Below, piece after piece: positions 1-6,337 of a DNA stretch of 7,716 bases. Source of the DNA: Bacteroidota bacterium (GTDB lineage Bacteria; Bacteroidota; Bacteroidia; 2-12-FULL-35-15); assembly GCA_026391935.1 (NCBI GenBank), contig JAPLDC010000062.1, forward strand, positions 1-7,716, in the 5' to 3' direction. The translations under genes were made by a program, and so were the position numbers. Each line of letters opens with the position of its first letter. Within the stretch, counting starts at the first letter, position 1. A model generated the notes under the pieces. It made no database searches, had not been told where the DNA came from, and saw only the letters and a program-made list of their open reading frames with translations.

Positions 1-632
1 TTTTCTTTTGTGCAATTGCAATATTAATAAGTAGCTGCAATTTTTTTCGCCCTTTACCTCACACGCTTTTCAAGCGTGCTGTAAAAAATGAACCCTATGA
101 TGTTATCATCGTTCCGGGTTATCCTTTTGATGGGAAAGATTGGGCAACAGTTATGAAAGGAAGAGTTATTTGGGCAAATTTTTTGATTAAAAATGGCGTA
201 GCAAAAAATGTTATTTTCTCCGGAGCGGCAGTTTACACTCCATATATTGAAGGAGAAATTATGGCATTGTATGCTGAAGCAATTGGGATTCCAAAAGGAA
301 AAATATTTGTTGAATCAAAAGCGGAACATGGCACCGAAAATATATATTACTCCTATCAGATGGCAAAAAAAATGGGTTTTACCAAAATTGCATTTGCGTC
401 TGATCCCATTCAATCGAATTATCTTATGGGCTTTTCTAAAAGAAGATTTAAATTGCCGATTGCTCATATTCCTTTTGTGATAGATACTTTAAAGAAAATT
501 GATGATATCCATCCTGTGATTGATCCCAGCTCTGCAAAAGTGGAAAACTTCAAATCTATAATCGATACACAAACCAAGCGACATCGCAGAAGAGGTAGTA
601 TGGGGAAAAATATCAAGTTCGAAAAAGAATAA
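1..632 (+). CDS. YdcF/SanA-type (DUF218) lipoprotein, 5' partial
   Basis: The reading frame is open from base 3 to the TAA at 630-632 and runs off the left edge, so the true start is missing; an internal ATG at 153 would cut into the domain. Visible protein is 209 residues. It opens with a hydrophobic run ending in LISSC (24-38), a good lipobox, so it is probably a lipid-anchored envelope protein after signal peptidase II cleavage. The DUF218 fold follows: a first strand DVIIVPGYPFDG (99-134), a helix then the strand NVIFSGA, the IEGEIMALYAEAIGIP helix, and ESKAEHGTENIYYS with the conserved E...T.EN pattern, then KIAFASDP. The family includes E. coli YdcF, which binds S-adenosylmethionine, and SanA, linked to envelope permeability. 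The substrate here is unknown. The C-terminus has an unusually basic stretch (KRHRRR). It lies 107 bases before priA on the same strand; no clear terminator separates them. Confidence 0.85.
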   Translation, partial: FFCAIAILISSCNFFRPLPHTLFKRAVKNEPYDVIIVPGYPFDGKDWATVMKGRVIWANFLIKNGVAKNVIFSGAAVYTPYIEGEIMALYAEAIGIPKGKIFVESKAEHGTENIYYSYQMAKKMGFTKIAFASDPIQSNYLMGFSKRRFKLPIAHIPFVIDTLKKIDDIHPVIDPSSAKVENFKSIIDTQTKRHRRRGSMGKNIKFEKE

Positions 633-681
633 TAAAAAGATCTGCATTCTTGTTTTAAAAACCGGCATCCTCTTAAAATAC

Positions 682-705
682 TTTTCCACATTGCGAGTAT
701 CCACA
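682..705 (+). promoter_or_regulatory. Two DnaA-box-like 9-mers upstream of priA
   Basis: TTTTCCACA (682-690) and GTATCCACA (697-705) each match the DnaA box TTATCCACA at 8 of 9 bases. They have the same orientation and start 15 bases apart, inside the 107-base gap before priA. They could allow DnaA control of a replication-restart gene, but two single-mismatch 9-mers in AT-rich DNA may be chance. Confidence 0.25.
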
Positions 706-727
706 GAAATAAAAATACAATTGTGTG

Positions 728-735
728 TATATTTG
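728..735 (+). promoter_or_regulatory. Bacteroidota -7 promoter element for priA
   Basis: TATATTTG matches the Bacteroidota -7 consensus TAnnTTTG exactly and ends four bases before the ATG at 740. No TTG is found at the usual -33 spacing. The expected transcription start falls at or next to the A of the ATG, so the mRNA would be leaderless or nearly so. This also argues against the in-frame GTG at 725, which lies upstream of the box. Confidence 0.5.
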
Positions 736-739
736 TTCT

Positions 740-3361
740 ATGAGTCGCAACACATTTTTTGTTGATGTAATTTTACCGCTTTCCGTCCCAAATTTATACA
801 CTTATCGTGTTCCATTTGAATGGAACGATTTCATTGCAATTGGAAAAAGAGTGATCGTGCAATTCGGGAAAGGGAAATTATACTCTGCACTGGTAAGAGT
901 CATTCATGAGAATCCTCCTAAACAATATTCTGCAAAATATATTGATTCAATATTAGATGATCTTCCTATCGTTAATCAAAAACAATTTGAGTTATGGGAT
1001 TGGTTGAGCAGTTATTATATGTGCAATATCGGTGATGTGATGATTGCCGCTTTACCCGGTGGATTGCGCTTATCGAGTGAAACGAAGATACTGTTAGATC
1101 AAAATTATAAAGAACAAATTTCAACAATCGAACTTTCTGATAAGGAGTATTTGATCCTGGATGCCTTAGAGATCCGGCAAGTATTGACCTTGAATGACAT
1201 CGCTGATATCATTGAACAAAAAATTGTTTATCCGATCATAAAATCTCTCATCGATAAAGGAATTGTTTTAATTCAAGAAGAATTAAAAGAAAAGTTTAAA
1301 CCTAAGATCGAAAGTTATGTGCGTATCACAACTTTTGCAGATAATGAAGATAATCTGAAAACATTTTTTGATGCTTTGGAAAGAAAAGCTCCGAAGCAAT
1401 TAGATGTTTTGATGGCATACATTACTCTTTCCAAGCGTTATTCAAAAGACCCCGTTGAAGTAAAAAAATCGGATATTTTGAAAATGGTGGACGGAGCGGA
1501 AGCGGCTATTAAATCGCTTGTTAAGAAAGATGTTTTTGAAATTTATGAACGTGAAGTGGGTCGGTTGGCAATTTTTGAAAGTGAAAATAAAATTTCTGAT
1601 CTCAATGAAGAACAGCAAAGAATATTAGAATCAATAAATACTCAGTTCGGTCGTATTAAAAATGGTATTCCTGTTGCATTGGAAGGATCGTCATCTCCTG
1701 CCTGTTCCAAGGACGAAGCAGAACATACAACGATCAAAGATGTGGTTTTGCTTCATGGCGTAACCTCTTCCGGAAAAACAGAGATCTATGTAAAGCTTAT
1801 TGAGCAGGCCATTGCAGAAGGAAAACAAGTGTTGTATCTACTTCCTGAAATTGCTTTGACCACACAAATAATTAATCGTTTGCGGAAATATTTTGGTGAT
1901 TCAGTTGGTGTTTATCACAGTAAATTTAATGAGAACGAACGGGTGGAGGTATGGAACAATGTGTTAGGTTCAAAATATAAAGTTAAGGATTCTAATGAAG
2001 ATGATGACAAGAATAAGTCAAACTTGAACTTTAAACTTTCAAACTTTAAGCTTATTATCGGAGCTCGATCTGCATTGTTTCTTCCTTTTAGTAACTTAGG
2101 ATTAGTGATCGTTGATGAGGAACACGATACTTCTTATAAACAATATGATCCTTCGCCGCGTTACAATGCGCGTGATGCAGCAATTTATCTGGCACATATT
2201 CATAAAGCTAAAACACTTTTAGGTTCTGCTACACCAAGCCTTGAGAGTTACTATAATGCCCAGGAACATAAATATGGATTTGCAGAACTAACCAAACGTT
2301 TTGGCGGAGTGCAGATGCCGGAAATTTTGATCGCGGATGTGAAAGAGGCAATGCGGAAAAAACAAATGAAGTCACATTTTTCTCCCTTATTATTGGATAC
2401 AGTAACACTTGCATTGGAGAAAAAAGAACAAGTGATCTTATTTCAAAATAGAAGAGGTTTTGCTCCTCAACTGGAATGTAACATGTGTGCCTGGATACCG
2501 CAATGTACCAATTGTGACGTAAGTTTAACCTATCACAAAGTGAGCAATCAATTGCGATGTCATTATTGCGGTTACTCTATAAAGCCACCGACAAAATGCG
2601 CTGCCTGCGGTGATACAGATCTGAAAATGAAAGGTTTTGGGACCGAAAAAATAGAAGAGGAGTTATCTATTTTTTATCCGAAAGCAAAGATTGCACGGAT
2701 GGATCTTGACACTACCAGAAGTAAATTCGCTCACCAACATATCATTCAGGATTTTGAGGATGGTAATATTGATATTCTTGTTGGAACACAAATGGTGACA
2801 AAAGGACTTGATTTTGATAATGTAAGTATGGTTGGAATTTTGAATGCGGATAGCATGCTTAATTTTCCGGACTTCCGGTCTTTCGAACGCAGTTACCAAT
2901 TAATGGCGCAAGTATCGGGTAGAGCAGGGCGTAAAAATAAAAGAGGGAAAGTGATCATTCAGTCTCAAAACCCCGAACATAGCATTATTCAGGAGGTGAT
3001 AGCAAATGATTATTTGTCGATGTATACCAATCAATTGATGGATAGAAAAAATTTCAATTACCCTCCGTTTTTTAGATTAATAGAAATTACCGCTATTCAT
3101 AAAGATATTGATATGGTGAACGCGTCATCGAAACATCTTGCAGATGCTTTAAAAAAGCATTTCGGAAAAAGAGTTTTAGGTCCTGAATTCCCTTTGGTGT
3201 CACGTGTCAGAAATTTATATCATAAAAATATTTTATTAAAAATTGAGCGAGACTCTTCTGTAGCGCAAGTGAAGAAAATTGTCGCCGAGCTTCTTGTGAA
3301 ATTTAAAACCACCAGTGAATATAAATCTGTGAGAGTAAATATTGACGTTGATCCAATGTAA
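740..3361 (+). CDS. priA: Primosomal protein N' (replication restart helicase PriA)
   Basis: PriA is a 3'-to-5' superfamily 2 DNA helicase that recognises stalled forks and starts primosome assembly for DnaB reloading. Counting from ATG 740 (873 aa), residues about 1-110 form the 3'-DNA-binding domain (FFVDVILPLSVPNLYTYRVP), followed by a winged-helix region. Walker A is GVTSSGKT at 340-347, then LLPEIALT, GARSALFLPF, DEEH at 459-462 and GSATPS. Eight zinc-ligand cysteines are intact: C580, C583, C589, C592, C607, C610, C620 and C623. Motifs V and VI are GTQMVTKGLDFD and QVSGRAGR (724-731). A C-terminal domain begins near NYPPFFRL. The protein is clearly longer than E. coli PriA (732 aa), partly because of repeat-like insertions at about 316-333 and 410-434. 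An in-frame GTG at 725 would add five residues, but ATG 740 starts where family members do and fits the promoter. No Shine-Dalgarno sequence is visible. It converges on gldM. Confidence 0.97.
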   Translation: MSRNTFFVDVILPLSVPNLYTYRVPFEWNDFIAIGKRVIVQFGKGKLYSALVRVIHENPPKQYSAKYIDSILDDLPIVNQKQFELWDWLSSYYMCNIGDVMIAALPGGLRLSSETKILLDQNYKEQISTIELSDKEYLILDALEIRQVLTLNDIADIIEQKIVYPIIKSLIDKGIVLIQEELKEKFKPKIESYVRITTFADNEDNLKTFFDALERKAPKQLDVLMAYITLSKRYSKDPVEVKKSDILKMVDGAEAAIKSLVKKDVFEIYEREVGRLAIFESENKISDLNEEQQRILESINTQFGRIKNGIPVALEGSSSPACSKDEAEHTTIKDVVLLHGVTSSGKTEIYVKLIEQAIAEGKQVLYLLPEIALTTQIINRLRKYFGDSVGVYHSKFNENERVEVWNNVLGSKYKVKDSNEDDDKNKSNLNFKLSNFKLIIGARSALFLPFSNLGLVIVDEEHDTSYKQYDPSPRYNARDAAIYLAHIHKAKTLLGSATPSLESYYNAQEHKYGFAELTKRFGGVQMPEILIADVKEAMRKKQMKSHFSPLLLDTVTLALEKKEQVILFQNRRGFAPQLECNMCAWIPQCTNCDVSLTYHKVSNQLRCHYCGYSIKPPTKCAACGDTDLKMKGFGTEKIEEELSIFYPKAKIARMDLDTTRSKFAHQHIIQDFEDGNIDILVGTQMVTKGLDFDNVSMVGILNADSMLNFPDFRSFERSYQLMAQVSGRAGRKNKRGKVIIQSQNPEHSIIQEVIANDYLSMYTNQLMDRKNFNYPPFFRLIEITAIHKDIDMVNASSKHLADALKKHFGKRVLGPEFPLVSRVRNLYHKNILLKIERDSSVAQVKKIVAELLVKFKTTSEYKSVRVNIDVDPM
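1685..1735 (+). repeat. Imperfect palindrome inserted in frame in priA, before Walker A
   Basis: This stretch encodes PriA residues about 316-332 (GSSSPACSKDEAEH and flank), just before the VVLLHGVTSSGKT strand-loop, where I expect a short linker. Outer arms GATCGT (1686-1691) and ACGATC (1730-1735) are exact inverted repeats, and inner arms CTGC (1698-1701) and GCAG (1718-1721) also pair. The flanks between them are degenerate (6 versus 8 bases). The arrangement resembles a decayed interspersed palindrome that has been accommodated in frame. It could instead be ordinary linker sequence. Confidence 0.4.
1967..2050 (+). repeat. AACTT-repeat insertion in frame in priA, between helicase motifs
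   Basis: The word AACTT occurs at 2021, 2027, 2034 and 2042, a 6-8 base period, and an opposing arm around 1969-1992 contains AAAGTTAA and ends in GATTC, facing GAATAAG at 2011. Together they form a rough inverted repeat. It encodes about 25 polar residues (PriA 410-434, including SNEDDDKNKSN) between RVEVWNNVL and FKLIIGARSALFLPF, where I recall PriA proteins normally having only a few residues. The insert keeps the frame and all helicase motifs are intact around it. Confidence 0.5.
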
Positions 3362-3406
3362 TATTTAAAACAACGAAGCAATTCCGTATGAACGAAATTG
3401 CCTCGT
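3360..3406 (-). terminator. Rho-independent terminator downstream of gldM
   Basis: A 15-bp stem pairs 3373-3387 with 3392-3406 around the loop ATGA (3388-3391). On the minus-strand RNA the two imperfect positions become G-U wobbles, giving an unbroken stem, and the stem is followed by the U-rich TTGTTTTAAATATT. On the plus strand the same positions are A-C mismatches and no T tract follows. The structure therefore points to stopping gldM transcripts just before they run antisense into priA. Confidence 0.7.
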
Positions 3407-3426
3407 GTCAACCCTGCCACCCCATC

Positions 3427-5022
3427 TTATTTTACTTTTATTGTAAGCGGACTTAAAGAAACCTCCAGGCCATCAGGACCAGTCGCTTTTATATTTTCAA
3501 AATAGACGCGACTATTTTTCCTTAATTGTCTATAGACCTTTTTTAATTCATCGTTAATATTGTTTCCTTTTACTGAGACCGTTCCGATCACCCCATTTGT
3601 TTCGTAGGACATGTCAAATGATTTTACAAAACAATTTGCCTGAAAACCAAAGTCAAGGTAATACGCCTGGATAATACTCTGTACATCAAATTCCGCTTTG
3701 CTCATTTTGCCTTCGATTATTATACTTCCTATTTTTGCCTCCGGTTTTGGGATCCTCTTGACTCTCAATACTTGTATACCCATATTTCTTTTTTCTCCGT
3801 TTTCTAAATCTGCGAAAACATTCACTTTTACTTCTCCATCAGCAATAGGTTTAACAATGTATTTACCGTTTCCTTTGTTGATTAGAATTGCATTTGTAGC
3901 AGTTACTGTTAATTTTTCATTTGGTATTCCCGGTACCGAAACCGAAATAGGATTATCCAAACCTCTGTAAACTAAATTCATGCTTTCTGCTGCTACTGTT
4001 AGCGCTGGTTTGGCTACGATATATTCCGATTTGAACGGAAACACAATTTCTTTACCATCAGGAGCAACTACTTTTACAGTTCCCGAATAATCTACAATTC
4101 CTTCCTTTGTGGTGTTAATATTGTATTTACCGAGGCCTCTTTCAACTCTAATTGTATTTGATGTGCCATTAAATGTTTTACTTGTTTCATTATAATCTCC
4201 AACATTTATTTCTGGATTTTTAGTTTTATTAAATGCTGCTAAAAAAATATCCGCTTTGTATTCTTCTCCAAGCATAACATAATTACTCTGAGGAATGACT
4301 TTTGCTGCAACTGTGTCGAATTTTAAATTCCCCACATCCACCAGTTTTAATAGATAATCAACAGTTGTTGCCTCAGCGTTTTTTACATCGTTTTTTATTT
4401 TTGATAATATGGTCAAGGTAGCCACCAATGGACGATTATAAAAATTGTAAACTTCCCAGTTTTCATTTTCAGAATTGTGTTTCGGGTCTTCGGTGTTTAT
4501 CCCTACTTTAACTTTTGTTCTGTCCTGAGGTAAAATGTAATTTGTTAATTTACTTTTGAAATCATTTAGTTTGTTTTTCAATTCGCGTGATACACCTGCT
4601 GAACCGTCTTCTGAATTTCCAATTAAAATATTTGTTGGCGTATCGTAATTTTCTTTGTTTTCTATATTTGACATCTGGATAGTGTCGGCTTTACTTTGTT
4701 CTATACCATCAGATTTAGAAATTAATTTTTTTTGAAGTTTATCGATATAGTCGATCAAAGAAGCTGATTCTTTTTTTACATCTTGTGCCGATTTCCAATT
4801 TGGTGTTACTTTTATTGGATCCACACTTTTTGCAAGATCGAATAATGAATATAGTGCATCATTTCTATCTGTAAAATTAGAGTTGGTAGTTTCCAATCCC
4901 TTATTTACTACAATAAATGCATCCAAAATATCTTTCGAAACATTTAGAGCCAACAAGGCGGTAAGAACGAGGTACATCATACCGATCATCTTTTGTCGAG
5001 GGGTGTCTTTTGCTGAAGCCAT
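3427..5022 (-). CDS. gldM: GldM/PorM-like type IX secretion and gliding motor protein
   Basis: GldM pairs with the membrane protein GldL to form the proton-driven motor of the T9SS and gliding; its large periplasmic part reaches towards the outer-membrane GldK/GldN ring. The protein (531 aa) begins MASAKDTPRQKMIGMMYLVLT, the family N-terminus. One transmembrane helix lies at about residues 12-29. Arg9, reported to contact the GldL glutamate, is present. The remainder is periplasmic, with the four-domain length expected (F. johnsoniae GldM is about 513 aa), ending in a beta-rich domain closing with LSPLTIKVK. Start: ATG at 5022, no Shine-Dalgarno. The neighbours are odd: gldK, gldL and gldN, usually contiguous with gldM, are absent from both sides. 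An amidase gene lies 82 bases upstream on the same strand, and a strong terminator follows. It may be the sole GldM at a split locus, or a paralogue. Confidence 0.92.
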   Translation of the reverse strand: MASAKDTPRQKMIGMMYLVLTALLALNVSKDILDAFIVVNKGLETTNSNFTDRNDALYSLFDLAKSVDPIKVTPNWKSAQDVKKESASLIDYIDKLQKKLISKSDGIEQSKADTIQMSNIENKENYDTPTNILIGNSEDGSAGVSRELKNKLNDFKSKLTNYILPQDRTKVKVGINTEDPKHNSENENWEVYNFYNRPLVATLTILSKIKNDVKNAEATTVDYLLKLVDVGNLKFDTVAAKVIPQSNYVMLGEEYKADIFLAAFNKTKNPEINVGDYNETSKTFNGTSNTIRVERGLGKYNINTTKEGIVDYSGTVKVVAPDGKEIVFPFKSEYIVAKPALTVAAESMNLVYRGLDNPISVSVPGIPNEKLTVTATNAILINKGNGKYIVKPIADGEVKVNVFADLENGEKRNMGIQVLRVKRIPKPEAKIGSIIIEGKMSKAEFDVQSIIQAYYLDFGFQANCFVKSFDMSYETNGVIGTVSVKGNNINDELKKVYRQLRKNSRVYFENIKATGPDGLEVSLSPLTIKVK

Positions 5023-5029
5023 GATTTTT

Positions 5030-5067
5030 GAGGTTTAAAAGTTTATACTAAACTTGATTTTGACCTC
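5030..5067 (-). promoter_or_regulatory. Hairpin in the gldM leader
   Basis: An exact 7-bp inverted repeat, AAGTTTA (5039-5045) and TAAACTT (5049-5055) around a 3-base loop, sits inside an outer 5-bp pair GAGGT (5030-5034) and ACCTC (5063-5067). The structure ends seven bases before the gldM ATG, in the 82-base gap after the amidase gene. It could modulate gldM translation or protect processed mRNA. Its AAACTT words also resemble the repeat inside priA. The arms are AT-rich and short, so function is uncertain. Confidence 0.35.
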
Positions 5068-5104
5068 ATAATGCAGGATAGAAAAAAAAGATACAGGGAA
5101 GGAA

Positions 5105-6280
5105 TTATTTTTCTGAAAGTGTTGCTGTGTATTCTAGTATACCTTTGAAATAAGCTTCAGCAATTTGTTGAACACGTTTATTTTTTGTTTTATCTGATTC
5201 AGCATTTAATGCTTTACATTCATTGATGTTATCCTGGTACAAAGTTTCACCATAAACAATTGGTGAATGAATATATCTCGGTAATTGTAAGTTTCTGCAA
5301 TACACTCCATTTGCAGCCATGACACAACCCTCTATTAAATATTTTGCATCCCGAATAGTAGCTGTCGGAACTTTTAGTTCATTCTCAAAACTTTTTACTA
5401 CTGATGAGCTTAATGAAATTGATCTCTCTAGGTTGTCAGAAATCAATAGACGTAAAAATTCAAATCGTTTTTCTTTTGTTGAAAGATCATTTTTCATAAA
5501 AGCCCCGGCAACAAATGTCATGTTGAAATCTTTATTAGATGTTTTTTCCCATTTTAAATTTGTTTCGTCTACATTAAAGTGGATCACAACTGTGAGGTCA
5601 GGATGGAAATTATTTATTATTTCTGCGCGTTTTGCTAATTCGAGATCTTTGAAAACGACTCTGAAAATATCTCTGTCGTTCGCCTTTTTGCTTAGAAAAT
5701 ACTGTTTTTGAGAAGCTTTCAATTCACCAATTTTATAAAGACTGTCGACAGCATTTTTGAGGTCATCTGTGAGCATGCCTTCAGCAATTTCAATGGAATC
5801 TTTTATTCCATTTATTCTATCGCCCTTTATTTTAAGATATTTTTTTTCCAGATCTCCTGTCTCTAGATCATTTGCTATGTGTCCGGGATCGAGAGCGATC
5901 TTATATCCTATTAATTTTTTTTCAGGTGTAATTGTTTTAGGGGCGATGTAAATTTCGTCAGGAAATCCATTTAACTGGCCTGCATTATATTTTGCTAACA
6001 TGGAAGTTGTCGAATTGAATTTCAGTAAATTGTTGAAGTTCTCAATTTGTTCCCATCGTATGAAGAATTCTATTTTATTTGAAAGTTTATCTTTTGGTGA
6101 TGCATACATTTTTATTCCATCTGCATCATTGGAATAAAATCCCGACAATAATTTTTCTTTATCTAAATAGTTTTGTGCTTTTTCGGTATTGTATTTTATT
6201 TTAGACTGTATATCTATGTTTTGGCCAATGCTATCAACATAAGTTAGAAGCAGGATTAATATTTTAATGATCGTTTTCAT
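5105..6280 (-). CDS. Secreted N-acetylmuramoyl-L-alanine amidase-like protein (Amidase_3)
   Basis: Family members are zinc enzymes that cleave the amide bond between N-acetylmuramic acid and the stem peptide in periplasmic peptidoglycan. From ATG 6280 the protein has 391 aa. Residues 1-19 are a signal peptide (KTIIKILILLLTYVDSIG) with likely cleavage before Gln20, and Gln at +1 is common in Bacteroidota exports. An N-terminal region of about 100 residues has no recognisable domain. The catalytic domain starts near 126: KIALDPGH gives zinc ligand H134, E167 is the likely second ligand, AKRAEIINNFHPDLTVVIHFN gives R218 and H234, and YLIEGCVMAANG gives the probable catalytic E317. The spacing H134-E167 is wide, and the sequence is divergent, so the substrate may differ from bulk peptidoglycan. 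It is followed after 82 bases by gldM on the same strand. A TTG at 6292 would add four residues but overlaps the Shine-Dalgarno sequence used by ATG 6280. Confidence 0.8.
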   Translation of the reverse strand: MKTIIKILILLLTYVDSIGQNIDIQSKIKYNTEKAQNYLDKEKLLSGFYSNDADGIKMYASPKDKLSNKIEFFIRWEQIENFNNLLKFNSTTSMLAKYNAGQLNGFPDEIYIAPKTITPEKKLIGYKIALDPGHIANDLETGDLEKKYLKIKGDRINGIKDSIEIAEGMLTDDLKNAVDSLYKIGELKASQKQYFLSKKANDRDIFRVVFKDLELAKRAEIINNFHPDLTVVIHFNVDETNLKWEKTSNKDFNMTFVAGAFMKNDLSTKEKRFEFLRLLISDNLERSISLSSSVVKSFENELKVPTATIRDAKYLIEGCVMAANGVYCRNLQLPRYIHSPIVYGETLYQDNINECKALNAESDKTKNKRVQQIAEAYFKGILEYTATLSEK

Positions 6281-6283
6281 TTT

Positions 6284-6289
6284 CTCCTT
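6284..6289 (-). promoter_or_regulatory. Shine-Dalgarno-like AAGGAG before the amidase start
   Basis: AAGGAG lies three bases upstream of ATG 6280 on the minus strand. It is the only clear Shine-Dalgarno match before a start codon in this window. The spacing is shorter than usual, and the -7 box at 6290-6297 would place the transcription start inside it, so it may not be fully transcribed. It supports ATG 6280 over TTG 6292. Confidence 0.4.
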
Positions 6290-6297
6290 CAAAATTA
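6290..6297 (-). promoter_or_regulatory. Bacteroidota -7 promoter element for the amidase-gldM pair
   Basis: TAATTTTG on the minus strand matches TAnnTTTG exactly and ends nine bases before ATG 6280. The predicted transcript start is near 6285, giving a leader of only about five bases. No TTG is seen at the -33 distance. It would drive the amidase gene and, by read-through, gldM. Confidence 0.45.
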
Positions 6298-6325
6298 ATC
6301 AAATTCCAATTGATTTTTTTATGCG

Positions 6326-6333
6326 TAATTTTG
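6326..6333 (+). promoter_or_regulatory. Bacteroidota -7 promoter element for arfB
   Basis: TAATTTTG is an exact TAnnTTTG match ending four bases before the arfB ATG at 6338, the same geometry as priA. It predicts a leaderless mRNA. No -33 TTG is found at the usual spacing. It is divergent from the amidase promoter, with 28 bases between the two boxes. Confidence 0.5.
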
Positions 6334-6337
6334 TTTT

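Noticed and set aside
153..632. ATG at 153 as the start of the first gene
   Set aside because: The same frame is open to the window edge and encodes a lipobox and the first conserved DUF218 strand before this ATG, so the gene begins outside the window.
464..704. Short minus-strand open frames over the end of the first gene and the gap before priA
   Set aside because: They overlap the DUF218 coding sequence, have no promoter box or ribosome site, and their translations look like antisense shadow.
725..739. GTG at 725 as the priA start
   Set aside because: It adds only MYICS before a good ATG, lies upstream of the -7 promoter box, and family N-termini match ATG 740.
1685..2050. Frameshift or pseudogene explanation for the odd priA segments
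   Set aside because: The frame stays open and every helicase motif before, between and after the segments is intact, so in-frame insertion is the simpler reading.
3698..3970. 90-codon open frame on the plus strand inside gldM
   Set aside because: It is antisense to conserved GldM sequence, hydrophobic only as a by-product of the opposite strand, with no start signals.
5319..5711. 130-codon open frame on the plus strand inside the amidase gene
   Set aside because: It is antisense to a gene with clear catalytic motifs, and its translation resembles no family I know.
6281..6292. TTG at 6292 as the amidase start
   Set aside because: It lies within or next to the -7 box and the AAGGAG sequence, and ATG 6280 gives a more normal signal peptide.
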